NCBI GenBank assembly: GCA_035765635.1
Contig: DASTWZ010000038.1
Location: forward strand, 1-64,000
Reading direction: 5' to 3'
Length of the DNA: 64,000 nucleotides
From: EW11 sp035765635
Lineage (GTDB): Bacteria > Verrucomicrobiota > Verrucomicrobiia > Opitutales > Opitutaceae
Position numbers and translations under genes: made by a program. Shown here one piece after another: positions 42,892 through 52,549 of this stretch (positions are counted from its first letter, which is position 1; each line of letters begins with the position of its first letter). Below the pieces are notes generated by a model. That model was not told where the DNA came from and did no database searches. It was given only the letters and a program-made list of their open reading frames with translations.

Positions 42892-43551
42892 ATGAGCACG
42901 CAGGCAAATTACGGTCGCGTCGCCAGCGTGTATCGATGGCTTGAATACCTGGCGTTCGGTCGAACGCTGCAGCACTCCCGCACCGCGTTCTTCGAACGAC
43001 TCGGCGACTGCCGCTCGATCGGAATTTTCGGGGCGGGCGATGGGCGATGCTTCGAGCCGCTCCTTCGCGCAGCTCCGCGAGCCGAGATCGAGAGCATCGA
43101 CATCGATCCTCAGTTCATCGCTCTGGCGCGTGAACGCGTCGCCGCCCTTCCTACGTCGGAGCGCATTCGTTTCATCCAAGCCGACGCGCGCACCTGGTCT
43201 GCGCCTTCCGCAAAATACGACGCCGTATTGACGCAGTACTTCCTGGATTGCTTCACGCCCGGCGATTTGAACGTCGTCGTCGCCAAACTCGCGCAAAGCC
43301 TTTCGCCGGACGGCGAATGGCTCTTCGCTGATTTTTCGATCCCCGAAAAACCCGCCTGGGCTCGCTGGCGCGGCCGGCTCTGGATTTTCCTTCTTTGCAC
43401 GTTCTTTCGCTGGCGCGCCGATCACCCGTTGCGAACACTGCCACCCATGCACGCCGCGCTGAGCGCTGCCGGCTTCGAGGTCGCGGCGCAAAAAACCTGG
43501 AGCCACGGCCTTGTCCGCGCCGCCGTTTATCGACGCAGCCCGAGCGTGTAG
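42892..43551 (+). CDS. class I SAM-dependent methyltransferase
   Basis: 219 aa Rossmann methyltransferase: GIFGAGDGRCFEPLL is motif I, SIDIDPQFIALARER is motif II, FIQADARTW and YDAVLTQYFLDCF follow, with LAQSLSPDGEWLFADF as motif V. The acceptor is unknown. It is placed after the UbiA-like gene and converges with the ClC gene. Dyads lie at both ends (42930-42948 and 43548-43566). Confidence 0.85.
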   Translation: MSTQANYGRVASVYRWLEYLAFGRTLQHSRTAFFERLGDCRSIGIFGAGDGRCFEPLLRAAPRAEIESIDIDPQFIALARERVAALPTSERIRFIQADARTWSAPSAKYDAVLTQYFLDCFTPGDLNVVVAKLAQSLSPDGEWLFADFSIPEKPAWARWRGRLWIFLLCTFFRWRADHPLRTLPPMHAALSAAGFEVAAQKTWSHGLVRAAVYRRSPSV

Positions 43552-43566
43552 TGTTCAACCAACTAC
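43548..43566. terminator. dyad/hairpin between convergent genes
   Basis: GTAGT-N9-ACTAC spans the methyltransferase stop codon and the 17-bp gap to the ClC gene. Arms GTGTAGT/ACTACAC allow a 7-bp stem, but no T-run follows on either strand. One of the dispersed dyads; its position between convergent ends allows a termination role. Confidence 0.4.
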
Positions 43567-43568
43567 AC

Positions 43569-45410
43569 TCACTCGCCCGCCGCCGGCGTGAGCTTGTCAT
43601 TGCGAAACGAGCTGCCGAGCCAGCCCGGCTGACGCACGAGATCCTCGTGGATGCGCTTCATGCGCACGTCGATCACCGCACTGCGCCCGAGATAGCCAAG
43701 AATCTTCCGCGGGTTCTCTCGGCTGACCACCGGCACGCGTCCAACACCACGCTCGAGCATACGCAGCACGGCATCGTGCACCGTTTCGTCGGGATAGGTC
43801 ACCTCGACATCCGTTGTGGCCGCGGCCAGCACCGGACTCCGGCCCGAGGGGTCCTTTTCCAAAGCGCGCAACAGATCGCCGCGCGTCATGATGCCGGCGA
43901 GATGGCCTTCGCGATTCACGATCAACATGGCTTGATGGCGGGTGAGCGTTGGATCGCCTCGCGAGATTGCTTCGCCCACCTCGCCAATCGTGCGTTCAGC
44001 CGCGAGCACGGTGGGATTTTTGTCCATCGCCGTCGCCACCATCACTTGGTGAAGCACGTCGACTTCGTATTCCTGGTGAACCCTCAAGCCACGGCGGGAA
44101 AGTTTTTCCGTCATGATCGAGTTCGGCATGAACCGCAGCGCGATGCCATGCGCGATCACGACCACGATCATTAACGGCAGAACTGAGTCATAGTCACGCG
44201 TCAGCTCGAACGCGAAAATGATGAAGGTGAACGGCGCCCGCGCGGCCGAACCGAAATACGCCGCCATCGCAACGAGTGCAAAGGCGCTGGCCGAGAGATG
44301 TGCGCCCGGCCAGAAATGATTCACCGCAAAGGCATACAACCCGCCGATCGCGGCTCCCGTCGTGAACATTGGCGCGAGCAGCCCACCGCTCGTGCCCGAA
44401 CCAAGCGAGACGAGAAGCGCGGCTGACTTGGCAACGAGAATCAAGGCCAGGACGTCGATCGCCAGCCGCGCATTGAGAATATCGGAGATAGTGCCGTAGC
44501 CAACGCCGAGCACGCGCGGGACGAAGAACGCGATCACACCGAGCCCGAGGCCGCCGATCGCCGGCCACCACATCTCGTCGATGGGCAGGTGCTCAAATCG
44601 ATCCTCGATCCAGTACAGCGCCTTGCTGAACCCGACCGCGGCCAAACCGCAGACGATGCCGAGCGGAACGTACCACGGCAACGCGGCGGGAAATCCGAAA
44701 TCCACGGCGCCGACGGAAAACATTGCTCCGCGCCCCATGAGCGCGAAACGCACCGCCGTTGCCAGCGTGGACGCGATGACGAGCGGAATGAACGACCGCG
44801 CGCGATATTCGAAAAGCAAGAGCTCGATCGCGAGAATCACTGCGGCGATTGGCGTGCTGAAGGTCGCGGCCATGCCCGCCGCAGCGCCGCTGGCCAGCAA
44901 AACTTTTCTCTCGGCCGCAGTCACGTGAAGCAGTTGCCCAATGATCGAGCCCAGCGCCCCGCCCGTCTGAATGATCGGACCTTCCGCACCGAAAGGTCCG
45001 CCCGTGCCGATCGCAATCGCGACCGAAGCCGGCTTGAGCAGCGCCACCTGCGGCGCAATCCGACTTTGATTGAAGAGTACCGCCTCCATCGCCTCGGGAA
45101 TTCCGTGACCGCGGATTTTCGACGAACCATATTTCGCCATCAAACCGACGACGATGCCGCCGAGAGCCGGCACGATAATGACAAGCGCTCCAAGCGTGTG
45201 CTCAGCCGCGTCGTGATGTTCGAAGGACCACCGCTGATAAAACACCAGATTCGAAACCAGCACGATGAGCGAATACAGGACATAGGCCGCGCCTCCCGCA
45301 GCCGAACCCACCAATGCGGCCAGAACCGACGTTGCCAGAATTCGATTACTTCCAGCCGTCCCGTGTTGAGCTGCGCTGCGCCGAATGGCGGAAGATTTTT
45401 GCTCAGGCAT
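43569..45410 (-). CDS. ClC-family chloride channel/antiporter with C-terminal CBS pair
   Basis: 613 aa from ATG 45410 (the open frame to 45509 crosses the promoter region). About ten membrane helices. The selectivity and gating motifs read GHGIPE, GGPFGAEGP (gating Glu present) and GSGTSGGLLAPMF. The C-terminal region has two CBS domains (about 475-600; LTRHQAMLIVNREGHLAGIM and GRVPVVSRENPRKILGYL). The gating glutamate fits a transporter or a gated channel. It is divergent from a MarR gene with a palindrome between. Confidence 0.93.
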   Translation of the reverse strand: MPEQKSSAIRRSAAQHGTAGSNRILATSVLAALVGSAAGGAAYVLYSLIVLVSNLVFYQRWSFEHHDAAEHTLGALVIIVPALGGIVVGLMAKYGSSKIRGHGIPEAMEAVLFNQSRIAPQVALLKPASVAIAIGTGGPFGAEGPIIQTGGALGSIIGQLLHVTAAERKVLLASGAAAGMAATFSTPIAAVILAIELLLFEYRARSFIPLVIASTLATAVRFALMGRGAMFSVGAVDFGFPAALPWYVPLGIVCGLAAVGFSKALYWIEDRFEHLPIDEMWWPAIGGLGLGVIAFFVPRVLGVGYGTISDILNARLAIDVLALILVAKSAALLVSLGSGTSGGLLAPMFTTGAAIGGLYAFAVNHFWPGAHLSASAFALVAMAAYFGSAARAPFTFIIFAFELTRDYDSVLPLMIVVVIAHGIALRFMPNSIMTEKLSRRGLRVHQEYEVDVLHQVMVATAMDKNPTVLAAERTIGEVGEAISRGDPTLTRHQAMLIVNREGHLAGIMTRGDLLRALEKDPSGRSPVLAAATTDVEVTYPDETVHDAVLRMLERGVGRVPVVSRENPRKILGYLGRSAVIDVRMKRIHEDLVRQPGWLGSSFRNDKLTPAAGE

Positions 45411-45425
45411 CCGCCCACAATTATA

Positions 45426-45436
45426 TCGTAATACGA
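45426..45436. promoter_or_regulatory. candidate MarR operator
   Basis: TCGTA-A-TACGA, a perfect 11-bp dyad within an AT-rich stretch, 16 bp upstream of the ClC start and 55 bp before the MarR start. Location between a MarR regulator and its divergent neighbour is the usual operator arrangement. Confidence 0.5.
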
Positions 45437-45491
45437 CATACTCAAGAACGCTTTCATTGACTTGGCCGCTCGCGATGGCAGGTTGCGGCCA

Positions 45492-45929
45492 ATGGCCAGT
45501 CACCCCCAACGCTCTCGCAGGGTCAGCCGCGATGACTACATGGCGCTCGCCTCATTTCGCCACGCGCTCCGCGGTTTTATGTACTTCAGCGCCAAGGCCG
45601 CGCGCGCCGAGAAGCTTTCCCCACAGCAGCAGCAGGCCTTGCTCGCGATCAAGGGCTTCTCTCCCGGCAGGCACATCAGCATTGGAGATCTGGCTGAACA
45701 CCTCTACCGCAAGCACAACAGCACGGTCGGCCTGGTCGATCGCCTCGTGAAACGTAAACTCGTCCGCCGCTCTCCCGGCTCGACCGATCGCCGGAAAGTT
45801 TTCATCGAACTCACCCCGCAGGGCGAAGCGATGATCGATCGGTTGTCCGCTTCACATCGCGAGGAGCTGCGCCGAATCGGCCCGGGCCTGCGTCATTGGC
45901 TACAGACGATCGCGGGCGACGAACGTTGA
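45492..45929 (+). CDS. MarR-family transcriptional regulator
   Basis: 145 aa from ATG 45492; TTG 45462 is an in-frame alternative. Winged helix with LSPQQQQALLAIKGF, ISIGDLAEHLYRKHNSTVGLVDRLVKRKLVRR and the wing STDRRKVFIELTPQG. It probably represses itself and the divergent ClC gene; the effector is unknown. Confidence 0.9.
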   Translation: MASHPQRSRRVSRDDYMALASFRHALRGFMYFSAKAARAEKLSPQQQQALLAIKGFSPGRHISIGDLAEHLYRKHNSTVGLVDRLVKRKLVRRSPGSTDRRKVFIELTPQGEAMIDRLSASHREELRRIGPGLRHWLQTIAGDER

Positions 45930-46089
45930 GCGGTTATTTTCCGCCCAATCCGATTACGCGTTCAAAACTTCTTTGTAAGCTGTCGTTCTTTCCTGGATAC
46001 ACGCCCTTTTTGCCGAGGCAGAAAGGCTGGCGCGACGCATGGCGACGCGTACGGTTGCGGCGCATGTCTCGGCTTTTCCAATACACGCC

Positions 46090-47061
46090 ATGAACCCCGT
46101 CACCAGCCTCTGGATTGTCTTTTGGGTTCTGTTTCTCGTCGTCAGCGCCATCGATTACGCGCTGGCCTCACGACGCGAGGGCGGCATGTCGGTCAAAAGC
46201 GCGCTGCGCTGGACCGTCGTTTGGGTTTTCGTGGCCCTCACGTTTTCCGGCGCGATTTATGTTTTTCACCCGCGCGGCAAAGCGATCTTCCTCGAATTTC
46301 TTTCCGGCTACCTGACGGAGTATTCGCTCTCGATCGATAACCTGTTCGTTTTCATCCTGATTTTTTCGCTGATGGGAGTGGCGGAAAACGCGCAGCCCAA
46401 GCTGATCAAGCTGGGCATCTATCTCTCGATCGTCCTGCGCATCGTGTTCATTCTTTTCGGTATCGCGCTGATCAACCGCTTTCACTGGTTGCTCTATGTC
46501 TTCGGCGCCGCGCTCTGCTGGACCGCCTGGAAAATGATGGCCTCGGGCGACCACGAAGACGTGGACCCTAAGCACAACCTGCTCTATCGGCTGGCCTCGA
46601 AACTTCTGCCGATTCATCAGGAAAATCCGCCGAGCCGCCACCTGTTCACACGCTCGAACGGGCGCTTCGCCGTCACGCCGCTGTTCCTGGTTTTTCTGGT
46701 GATTGGTAGCACCGATGTGCTTTTCGCGATCGACTCGATCCCCGCAATCATGGGCATCAGTCAGGACTCCTTCGTGGTGATGACGTCAAACGTGTTCGCG
46801 GTGCTGGGACTGAATTCCCTGTTCTTCGCGATTCGCGGCGTGATGGGACTGTTCAAGTTCCTCAAGCACGGCGTGAGCCTCATACTCTTCTTCATCGGCG
46901 CGAAGATGATCGCGGGCATTTACCATCCCATCGAAGACTGGTTCAAGGACCGCCCGTTTGTATCCTTGATTGTGATACTCGCAGTGCTGATCACTTCTGT
47001 CGTCGTGTCGATTCTCCACGACCGCCTCGCCAAGAAACCGGCCGAAGCTACTGAAGTTTGA
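46090..47061 (+). CDS. TerC/Alx-family membrane protein
   Basis: 323 aa from ATG 46090; an in-frame ATG at 46039 is less likely. Seven to nine helices with YLTEYSLSIDNLFVFILIF and GSTDVLFAIDSIPAI, both carrying the conserved Asp residues of TerC proteins, which in studied cases export Mn2+ to protect extracytoplasmic enzymes. I saw no recognisable yybP-ykoY manganese riboswitch in the 160 bp upstream. Its 3' end overlaps the convergent gene by 14 bp. A dyad lies at 46960-46978. Confidence 0.93.
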   Translation: MNPVTSLWIVFWVLFLVVSAIDYALASRREGGMSVKSALRWTVVWVFVALTFSGAIYVFHPRGKAIFLEFLSGYLTEYSLSIDNLFVFILIFSLMGVAENAQPKLIKLGIYLSIVLRIVFILFGIALINRFHWLLYVFGAALCWTAWKMMASGDHEDVDPKHNLLYRLASKLLPIHQENPPSRHLFTRSNGRFAVTPLFLVFLVIGSTDVLFAIDSIPAIMGISQDSFVVMTSNVFAVLGLNSLFFAIRGVMGLFKFLKHGVSLILFFIGAKMIAGIYHPIEDWFKDRPFVSLIVILAVLITSVVVSILHDRLAKKPAEATEV

Positions 47062-48442
47062 ACGGCAGACTGCGCAGGTGCGCGTCCAAGTCCGCGAACA
47101 TCGCGCCGGTGTGCTGATCTTTCACCGCATCACCCGTCTTCAAAATTTTCGAGGCCGTGAAATCGTTTAGAATGACGCAGTAGTCGCTGTTGGCCATGAT
47201 GCCGAGCAGCTCGCCTGTCTTGCTCAGCACAAGGTCGCCACGCGACGGAGCGAAGTCCCCGAAGAGACGTTTAAAAAGACGATTATCCACGCGCACGTAA
47301 TGCGGAAGCGTGGCATCGAGTTTGAAACTGACTTCACCGTAACCGGCGCCGCCATTGCTGATGAGCACGACCTCCGGAAATTTGAAGGGATCGGCAGCCA
47401 GTTGATAGACCTTCGTCTGCAATGACTCGGCCTGCTTGGCGTCGACAGGCATGACGATGATGCGTGGATCGACCGCCAGAAAATTGAGGCTCGGTGCCGT
47501 GCCTTGATATCCGCCTTTTTGAAACGTGGCTGTCACGCGCTCCCAATCCGGTCCCGTCTCGCGAATGGCGAAGGGAGTATCGTCGACGTGCAGCAGCGCG
47601 TAGGTTTGTTTGCCATCGTTGAAAAATACGGTGCGGGCTTCGCGCGAGCGGTTGACTGGCCCGAGGAAAGAACCGCGATAGGCGGTAAACGTCGTCTGCA
47701 CGCGGTTCGCGAGAAAGTCGCTGTAAAGTGTGTTGGCGTTGATTGGCCGGTTGTCGCGAATCTCCTTCGTGAGCGCCGAGGATTGCTCTGCCATCTGTCC
47801 GACTCCGGCCGCGAGCTGCGTGGTGGTCTCCTGAACTTTCAGGCGTTCCGCGCGCTCGGCCTCGACCTGGCCTTTGAGCGTGGTGGCGGTCTCGCGGAGC
47901 AATTGTTTTTCCTGCTCAGCAACTTTGACGGCGACGTTCAGGGACTCGATGCGTTGGTGCGCTTCGTTCTGCTGCTGCTCCAGATCGGCCAGTGCCTTGC
48001 GCTGGCGTTCCGCTTCCGCCTGGCGCTGCTCAAGATCCTTCTGCATCTGCGCGAGGCGCTCGCGCGAGACCGCTGCATCACGGGAAGCCGCCTCGACTTT
48101 TTGCGAGAGTTCCTGCGCCTGCTGCTGCGTCGTCGCGAGTGTATTCGAAAGTTGGTTACGCTCGTTTTGCAGTTTGCTCAGATTTTCCTCGCGAGCCTGC
48201 AGAGTGGATTGCGTCTGTTGAAGCTGTTGCGAGAGCTGTTCGCGCTGGGCCTTTTCGTCCTCGAGCGATTGCTTCATCACATCGACCATGTCCTGGTCCT
48301 TCGAAGCCGGGGCTGCTCCCTGCTGCACGACAGGCGCTGGCGGTTGCTGCGGACGCGTAGGCTCCGCTTTCTCCCAGCGCGTGAGCGCCAGAAGATTGAG
48401 CAACAAAAAGTCGCACATTATCAGGAGAAGCGTCTTGTTCAT
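47048..48442 (-). CDS. membrane-anchored coiled-coil protein with a protease-like C-terminal domain
   Basis: 464 aa: an N-terminal membrane segment (LLLIMCDFLLLNLLAL), a Pro/Gln linker, a long coiled coil (about 50-240, Gln/Glu-rich heptads) and a globular C-terminal domain (about 250-464). Its end, FGDFAPSRGDLVLSKTGELL followed by GIMANS, recalls the serine-loop region of trypsin-like folds, but no catalytic triad is visible. Coupled to the upstream gene by ATGA. Unknown function; not assigned to a family. A dyad lies at 48140-48158 with a non-consensus right arm. Confidence 0.75.
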   Translation of the reverse strand: MNKTLLLIMCDFLLLNLLALTRWEKAEPTRPQQPPAPVVQQGAAPASKDQDMVDVMKQSLEDEKAQREQLSQQLQQTQSTLQAREENLSKLQNERNQLSNTLATTQQQAQELSQKVEAASRDAAVSRERLAQMQKDLEQRQAEAERQRKALADLEQQQNEAHQRIESLNVAVKVAEQEKQLLRETATTLKGQVEAERAERLKVQETTTQLAAGVGQMAEQSSALTKEIRDNRPINANTLYSDFLANRVQTTFTAYRGSFLGPVNRSREARTVFFNDGKQTYALLHVDDTPFAIRETGPDWERVTATFQKGGYQGTAPSLNFLAVDPRIIVMPVDAKQAESLQTKVYQLAADPFKFPEVVLISNGGAGYGEVSFKLDATLPHYVRVDNRLFKRLFGDFAPSRGDLVLSKTGELLGIMANSDYCVILNDFTASKILKTGDAVKDQHTGAMFADLDAHLRSLPFKLQ

Positions 48443-50157
48443 GTGGCGCTAGACGGGCGCACGACGGGAGCGCTGGCGACGGTCTTCGGAGAAACGGTTC
48501 CTACCGGCGCCGCTCCGGTCAGCGCGCTTTGGCTTTCGAGAATCAACTGGCGTTTGAAGGAGCGAACGTGGCGAATCTTCACCAGAGCCACACATGTGAT
48601 GCCGAAGAGATTCGAGGAATAGGCTGCGAGGAGGTTGGGTTGAATCACACCGAGCACTTGCAGCACGAGCGCCGCGGCCGTGCCGGCGATGCCGACGTAG
48701 AGGCCGCTGTCGAAGAGATTTTCCTCGTTTTCCATCAGACGGAGTTTGACCAAAGGCGGCACGATTTGGCGTGAGATCTCTCGAATCTTCACGAGGCAAA
48801 TCAAGTACGTGCACACCTGCAGGGTAGCGAAGATCGCAATCGAGATGAGTGTCGAAGTTTCCATAACAGCGCGTGAAGCAGGAGCGGGTGGAGGTTGAGA
48901 ATTCGAGATGCTGACAAGGACCGGAAGAGCGAATTTCAGGCGAAATTCCGACGGGGGGATTGCCTTGAGGAGGAAAGGTTCGGTGAAGAGAACGAGCAAC
49001 GCCGCGGTCAACACGGCAAGAACGCTCGCTTTCAATTTGGCCGGCGCCTCGGACGTTGCCGGAGTGATAAAACCTGTTTCTAGACCTCTGAAAACACAGA
49101 AGGCTCCGAGCAGGTAGGCCAGGTACTTGATAACCAAGGCAACCTGCGGATGAAAATAAGCGAGGAGCGTTGCGAAGCCCAGCGACGGCGTCGAAGTCCG
49201 ACTGAGCGGCGATTGATGAATCAGGAGAACCTGCACCGCGCCCTGCCCCTCCGCGACCGCCTGCCCCAGATCCTCCAGGCCATTTTTTCCGTAACGAATC
49301 AGATAACTCGCCACGCGATCGGCCGAGTCCGACAGCAAAGCAGCCGTGTAGATCACCGGCAGATCGTTCGATGCGAGACGGGCAATATGGGCGAACTCGC
49401 CGACCGTCTTCACGCTGTCGGCCCGCCGCATGAGTTCGGCGAGCTGGATCCAGTTGAGACGTTTGCCGAGCGAAAGCAGATCGATGTAAAACGTCTCCAG
49501 ATCGCCCATCTGTTTACGCGAAACCGCATTCTCGGCCAGGCCCCGGAGCTCACGCTGCAACGGCGCAGAGAGGTGGTCGCCTTGGTACAACAGAGCGGTT
49601 AGAAGAATGATCGAGTCGAGCGGCTGGCCGCCGGCCTGGGTCGCCGGAATGAACTGCGTCGTCACCTTGATCTCACGCGTCTGCAGCACGGATTGAACGC
49701 CGAGCGATCGCGAGTTGGAGAGGAAAGTTCGCAGACTTTTGCGCGCGCGCTCCGTGATGAAAAACGTCAACACCGGCGTGCTCTCACGACGGCCGGTGTT
49801 TTCCTTCAAATTGAAAATCGGATCGAGGAACGGATCCCATCCACCCCACGCGATCCACTCCGGCCGATTTGTCTCCACTTGTTGGATACCGCGCGCGAGC
49901 ACGCCGGCGTCGGGATCGTTCACCTTTCGCGCGGCCTGCAGAAACATTTCGGCCGGCCCAAGCTTTTCCGAATCCAGCAACTGCTTGCCGAAACGCGCAA
50001 CAGACGGCGTGTCGCGGCCGGCCTGTTGCAGGACCGCGGGGGCCAGCGCCTTCAGGTGAACGGGAATAAGCCAAGCGCAGATGAGAACCGCCAAGCCAAT
50101 GACCATCCAGGCCACGCCAAAAGGGAGGGCTCTGCCGTTACGGGCTGGCTCGGTCAT
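48439..50157 (-). CDS. polytopic membrane protein of unknown function
   Basis: 572 aa from ATG 50157. An N-terminal helix (GVAWMVIGLAVLICAWLIPV), a helical extracytoplasmic domain (about 35-320) with a DPFLDPIFNLKENTG stretch, then five or six helices in the C-terminal half and a Thr/Val/Pro tail. It forms a coupled pair with the coiled-coil gene downstream and is divergent from def. No recognised domain; a scaffold or secretion-like assembly in the envelope is possible but unproven. Confidence 0.75.
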   Translation of the reverse strand: MTEPARNGRALPFGVAWMVIGLAVLICAWLIPVHLKALAPAVLQQAGRDTPSVARFGKQLLDSEKLGPAEMFLQAARKVNDPDAGVLARGIQQVETNRPEWIAWGGWDPFLDPIFNLKENTGRRESTPVLTFFITERARKSLRTFLSNSRSLGVQSVLQTREIKVTTQFIPATQAGGQPLDSIILLTALLYQGDHLSAPLQRELRGLAENAVSRKQMGDLETFYIDLLSLGKRLNWIQLAELMRRADSVKTVGEFAHIARLASNDLPVIYTAALLSDSADRVASYLIRYGKNGLEDLGQAVAEGQGAVQVLLIHQSPLSRTSTPSLGFATLLAYFHPQVALVIKYLAYLLGAFCVFRGLETGFITPATSEAPAKLKASVLAVLTAALLVLFTEPFLLKAIPPSEFRLKFALPVLVSISNSQPPPAPASRAVMETSTLISIAIFATLQVCTYLICLVKIREISRQIVPPLVKLRLMENEENLFDSGLYVGIAGTAAALVLQVLGVIQPNLLAAYSSNLFGITCVALVKIRHVRSFKRQLILESQSALTGAAPVGTVSPKTVASAPVVRPSSAT

Positions 50158-50224
50158 TGTCGTTCGGAATATTGATTTGCGGGCTCCTGCGAGCGTACCC
50201 ACGTTCAAGGACTCAAATCGACCC

Positions 50225-50800
50225 ATGTCCCTGACAATTGTTCACTACAATCACCCTGTCCTCCGTAAGAAGGGGGCAAAGGTAACTGTTTTCAATGCGG
50301 AACTTACAGAACTTGCAGCACAGATGGTCGAGGCGATGCACACGGCTCACGGGATCGGTCTCGCCGCACAGCAAATCGGCCAGGCGCTGCAGCTTTGCGT
50401 GATCGATTTGAGGGCCACGGATCGCGACTTCGATTGGGAACTCGATGGCGCAAAACCGCCGCTGGATTTGTTCATGCCGCTTACATTGGTGAACCCTCAA
50501 GTGAAGGTTTTGCCGTCCGAAGAAACGGTCTACGAGGAGGGCTGCCTCTCGTTCCCCGATATCCGCGGCGACATTGTGCGACCCGACGAGATCACCGTAA
50601 CTTTTCAGGATGCCCAAGGAACGCCGCACAGCATGACGTGCAATGGCCTGCTCTCTCGCTGCGTGCAGCACGAAGTCGATCACCTCAATGGCGTTCTCTT
50701 CATTGATCGCATGGCAAAAAAGATTCGCGGCGCCGTCGACAAACCGATCCGGGAACTTGCCAAGAAAACTCGCGAGGAATCCGAATCGGTGAAGAGCTAA
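50225..50800 (+). CDS. def: peptide deformylase
   Basis: Fe/Zn enzyme removing the N-terminal formyl group of new proteins. 191 aa from ATG 50225. All three motifs are intact: GIGLAAQQIG (43-52), EEGCLSFP (Cys107 metal ligand) and QHEVDHLNG (148-156). The open frame reaching back to 50081 overlaps the divergent gene and is not used. fmt is not adjacent. Confidence 0.96.
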   Translation: MSLTIVHYNHPVLRKKGAKVTVFNAELTELAAQMVEAMHTAHGIGLAAQQIGQALQLCVIDLRATDRDFDWELDGAKPPLDLFMPLTLVNPQVKVLPSEETVYEEGCLSFPDIRGDIVRPDEITVTFQDAQGTPHSMTCNGLLSRCVQHEVDHLNGVLFIDRMAKKIRGAVDKPIRELAKKTREESESVKS

Positions 50801-50854
50801 CCGGCTCACCGGCGAGTTGCTCAGCGCGAAAGCGAGAACGCGTATGACGCGTGT

Positions 50855-50879
50855 GTTGTAGTGCTCGGAGCACTACAAC
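50855..50879. terminator. 25-bp perfect palindrome between def and phoH
   Basis: GTTGTAGTGCTC, one central G, GAGCACTACAAC. It contains a dispersed dyad (50858-50876) with arms extended to 12 bp. It sits between convergent genes and may act as a bidirectional transcription stop, though no T-run follows. Confidence 0.5.
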
Positions 50880-50923
50880 GGGACCGAAAGAAGAAGCGTT
50901 GCCGATGCCCGGAGCGTTTTCGC

Positions 50924-52453
50924 TCAGAGCAGGTCGGCCGCGAGTTCCGCGAGCTTGGAGCGTTCGCCCTTCGTCAGCGTGATGTGGGCGGCGAGAGCCT
51001 GGCCTTTCATCCGATTGTGACAAAAGACGAGGCCGTTGCTGCGCGAATCGACGTAAGGATTGTCGATCTGCGCAGGATCGCCAATGAGCACGATCTTGGA
51101 GCCCTCGGAAATGCGCGTGATCACGGTCTTCACCTCGTGAGGCGTGAGCTGTTGCGCTTCATCCAGAATGAAGAACCGACGGGCGATGGAACGCCCGCGA
51201 ATGAAGCAAAGCGCTTCGACTTCGACGAGGCCGCTCTTGATCAGACGCTCGTACGGCTTCACCGGCGGGCCATTGCCGTGGTGTCCCGAAACATGAGCCG
51301 GCTGAGGAGCCGTCATGGCCTGCACTATGTCGTCGTGCTTTTTCTTTTTCTTCGACACTTTCTTCGCGGCGAATTGCGGCTCCTTCTGCGGCTTGGAAGG
51401 TATCAACACTTCCAACGCATCGAAGTAAGGCTGCAGCCAGGGCTTCATCTTCTCGTCCAGCGTGCCCGGTAGGAAACCAATGTCCTTTCCAAGGGAAATC
51501 ACCGGCCGCGAAATGGAGACCCCATCGTATTTGGAGTTTTCATCCTGCGTTTGATGTAACGCGCACGCGGTCGAGATCAGGGTCTTGCCCGTGCCAGCTT
51601 TGCCAAAGCAGGTGATCAACGAGAGGGAATCGTCGAGCAGCGCATCCATGAAGAATTGCTGTTCGAGATTGCGCGGCCGAATCGGAATGCCACCCGGAGC
51701 TTTGACGAAGTCAGGAATTTTCAGCCGGCGAACGACGCCATGCCCGTAGTAGCGTGCGGGCATCGTCTTGCCCTCATCGGAACGCAGCAAAACGTACTGG
51801 TTCAAATAAAGCGTCCCACCGACCTCCTCTCCGAGATCAAACTCTCCTTCGGAGCAGAAGCGCTGGAGCTCGTAGATCGTCACGGGAATCTCGCCGTAAG
51901 ATGAGACCTCTGGCGCTTCCGGCACTTTGTCGTTCAGATAATCCTCCGACTCCAAGCCGACTGCGCGCGCCTTGAGCTGAACGTTGACGTCCTTCGTGAC
52001 GAGAATCGTCGGCGGCGGGAACTGTTCCTGGACGAACAACGCGCAGGCGATGATGCGATTATCTTTTTTCGAAAGATCTGGCAGCACCGCTTGCAGTCGC
52101 TGCATCCCGGGGGACTTCAGATTTTGATCAACCAAGTAGCGATTGATGATCACGGAGAGCGTGCCCCCGTTGGGTAATTTCACGCCCTCCAGCATCGCGT
52201 GAGAATCCGGCAGGAGACCCTGCAAGATTCGGTGAACACGACGGGCGTTGCGGCCTCGTTCCGTCGATTGTTCAGTTTTTATGGCGTCGAGCTCTTCCAA
52301 CACTTCGACAGGAATCGCCAGATTGTTGTCTTCAAATTTGAAGATCGACTGGGGATCGTGAAGAAGGACGTTGGTGTCCAACACGAAGGTCTTCGCCTTC
52401 GTAGAACCCTTGAGCTGCGGTTGAGGGTCGGTGACCCGGCTCAGGTTTTCCAT
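50924..52453 (-). CDS. PIN-PhoH ATPase (PhoH2/YlaK type)
   Basis: 509 aa. An N-terminal PIN ribonuclease domain (Asp26 in VLDTNVLLHD, Glu54, Asp131, Asp155) is followed by a PhoH helicase-like ATPase with Walker A GKAGTGKT (284-291) and Walker B FFILDEAQQLT. A Lys-rich insert (SKKKKKHDD, about 370-380) separates parts of the ATPase. PhoH2 proteins are RNA-unwinding ribonucleases related to toxin-antitoxin modules; no antitoxin-like partner is next to it here. Confidence 0.92.
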   Translation of the reverse strand: MENLSRVTDPQPQLKGSTKAKTFVLDTNVLLHDPQSIFKFEDNNLAIPVEVLEELDAIKTEQSTERGRNARRVHRILQGLLPDSHAMLEGVKLPNGGTLSVIINRYLVDQNLKSPGMQRLQAVLPDLSKKDNRIIACALFVQEQFPPPTILVTKDVNVQLKARAVGLESEDYLNDKVPEAPEVSSYGEIPVTIYELQRFCSEGEFDLGEEVGGTLYLNQYVLLRSDEGKTMPARYYGHGVVRRLKIPDFVKAPGGIPIRPRNLEQQFFMDALLDDSLSLITCFGKAGTGKTLISTACALHQTQDENSKYDGVSISRPVISLGKDIGFLPGTLDEKMKPWLQPYFDALEVLIPSKPQKEPQFAAKKVSKKKKKHDDIVQAMTAPQPAHVSGHHGNGPPVKPYERLIKSGLVEVEALCFIRGRSIARRFFILDEAQQLTPHEVKTVITRISEGSKIVLIGDPAQIDNPYVDSRSNGLVFCHNRMKGQALAAHITLTKGERSKLAELAADLL

Positions 52454-52549
52454 TTAGCTGGGAGTATCTTGTGAACAAGTGAGCACGGGGTATGCCTCCT
52501 TGTCGATGTAAGAGTACGAAAATACCACCAAATGTTTCAGAAACGACAT

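Noticed and set aside
45930..46089. yybP-ykoY manganese riboswitch upstream of the TerC gene
   Set aside because: The conserved core could not be found by eye; a covariance-model search would decide.
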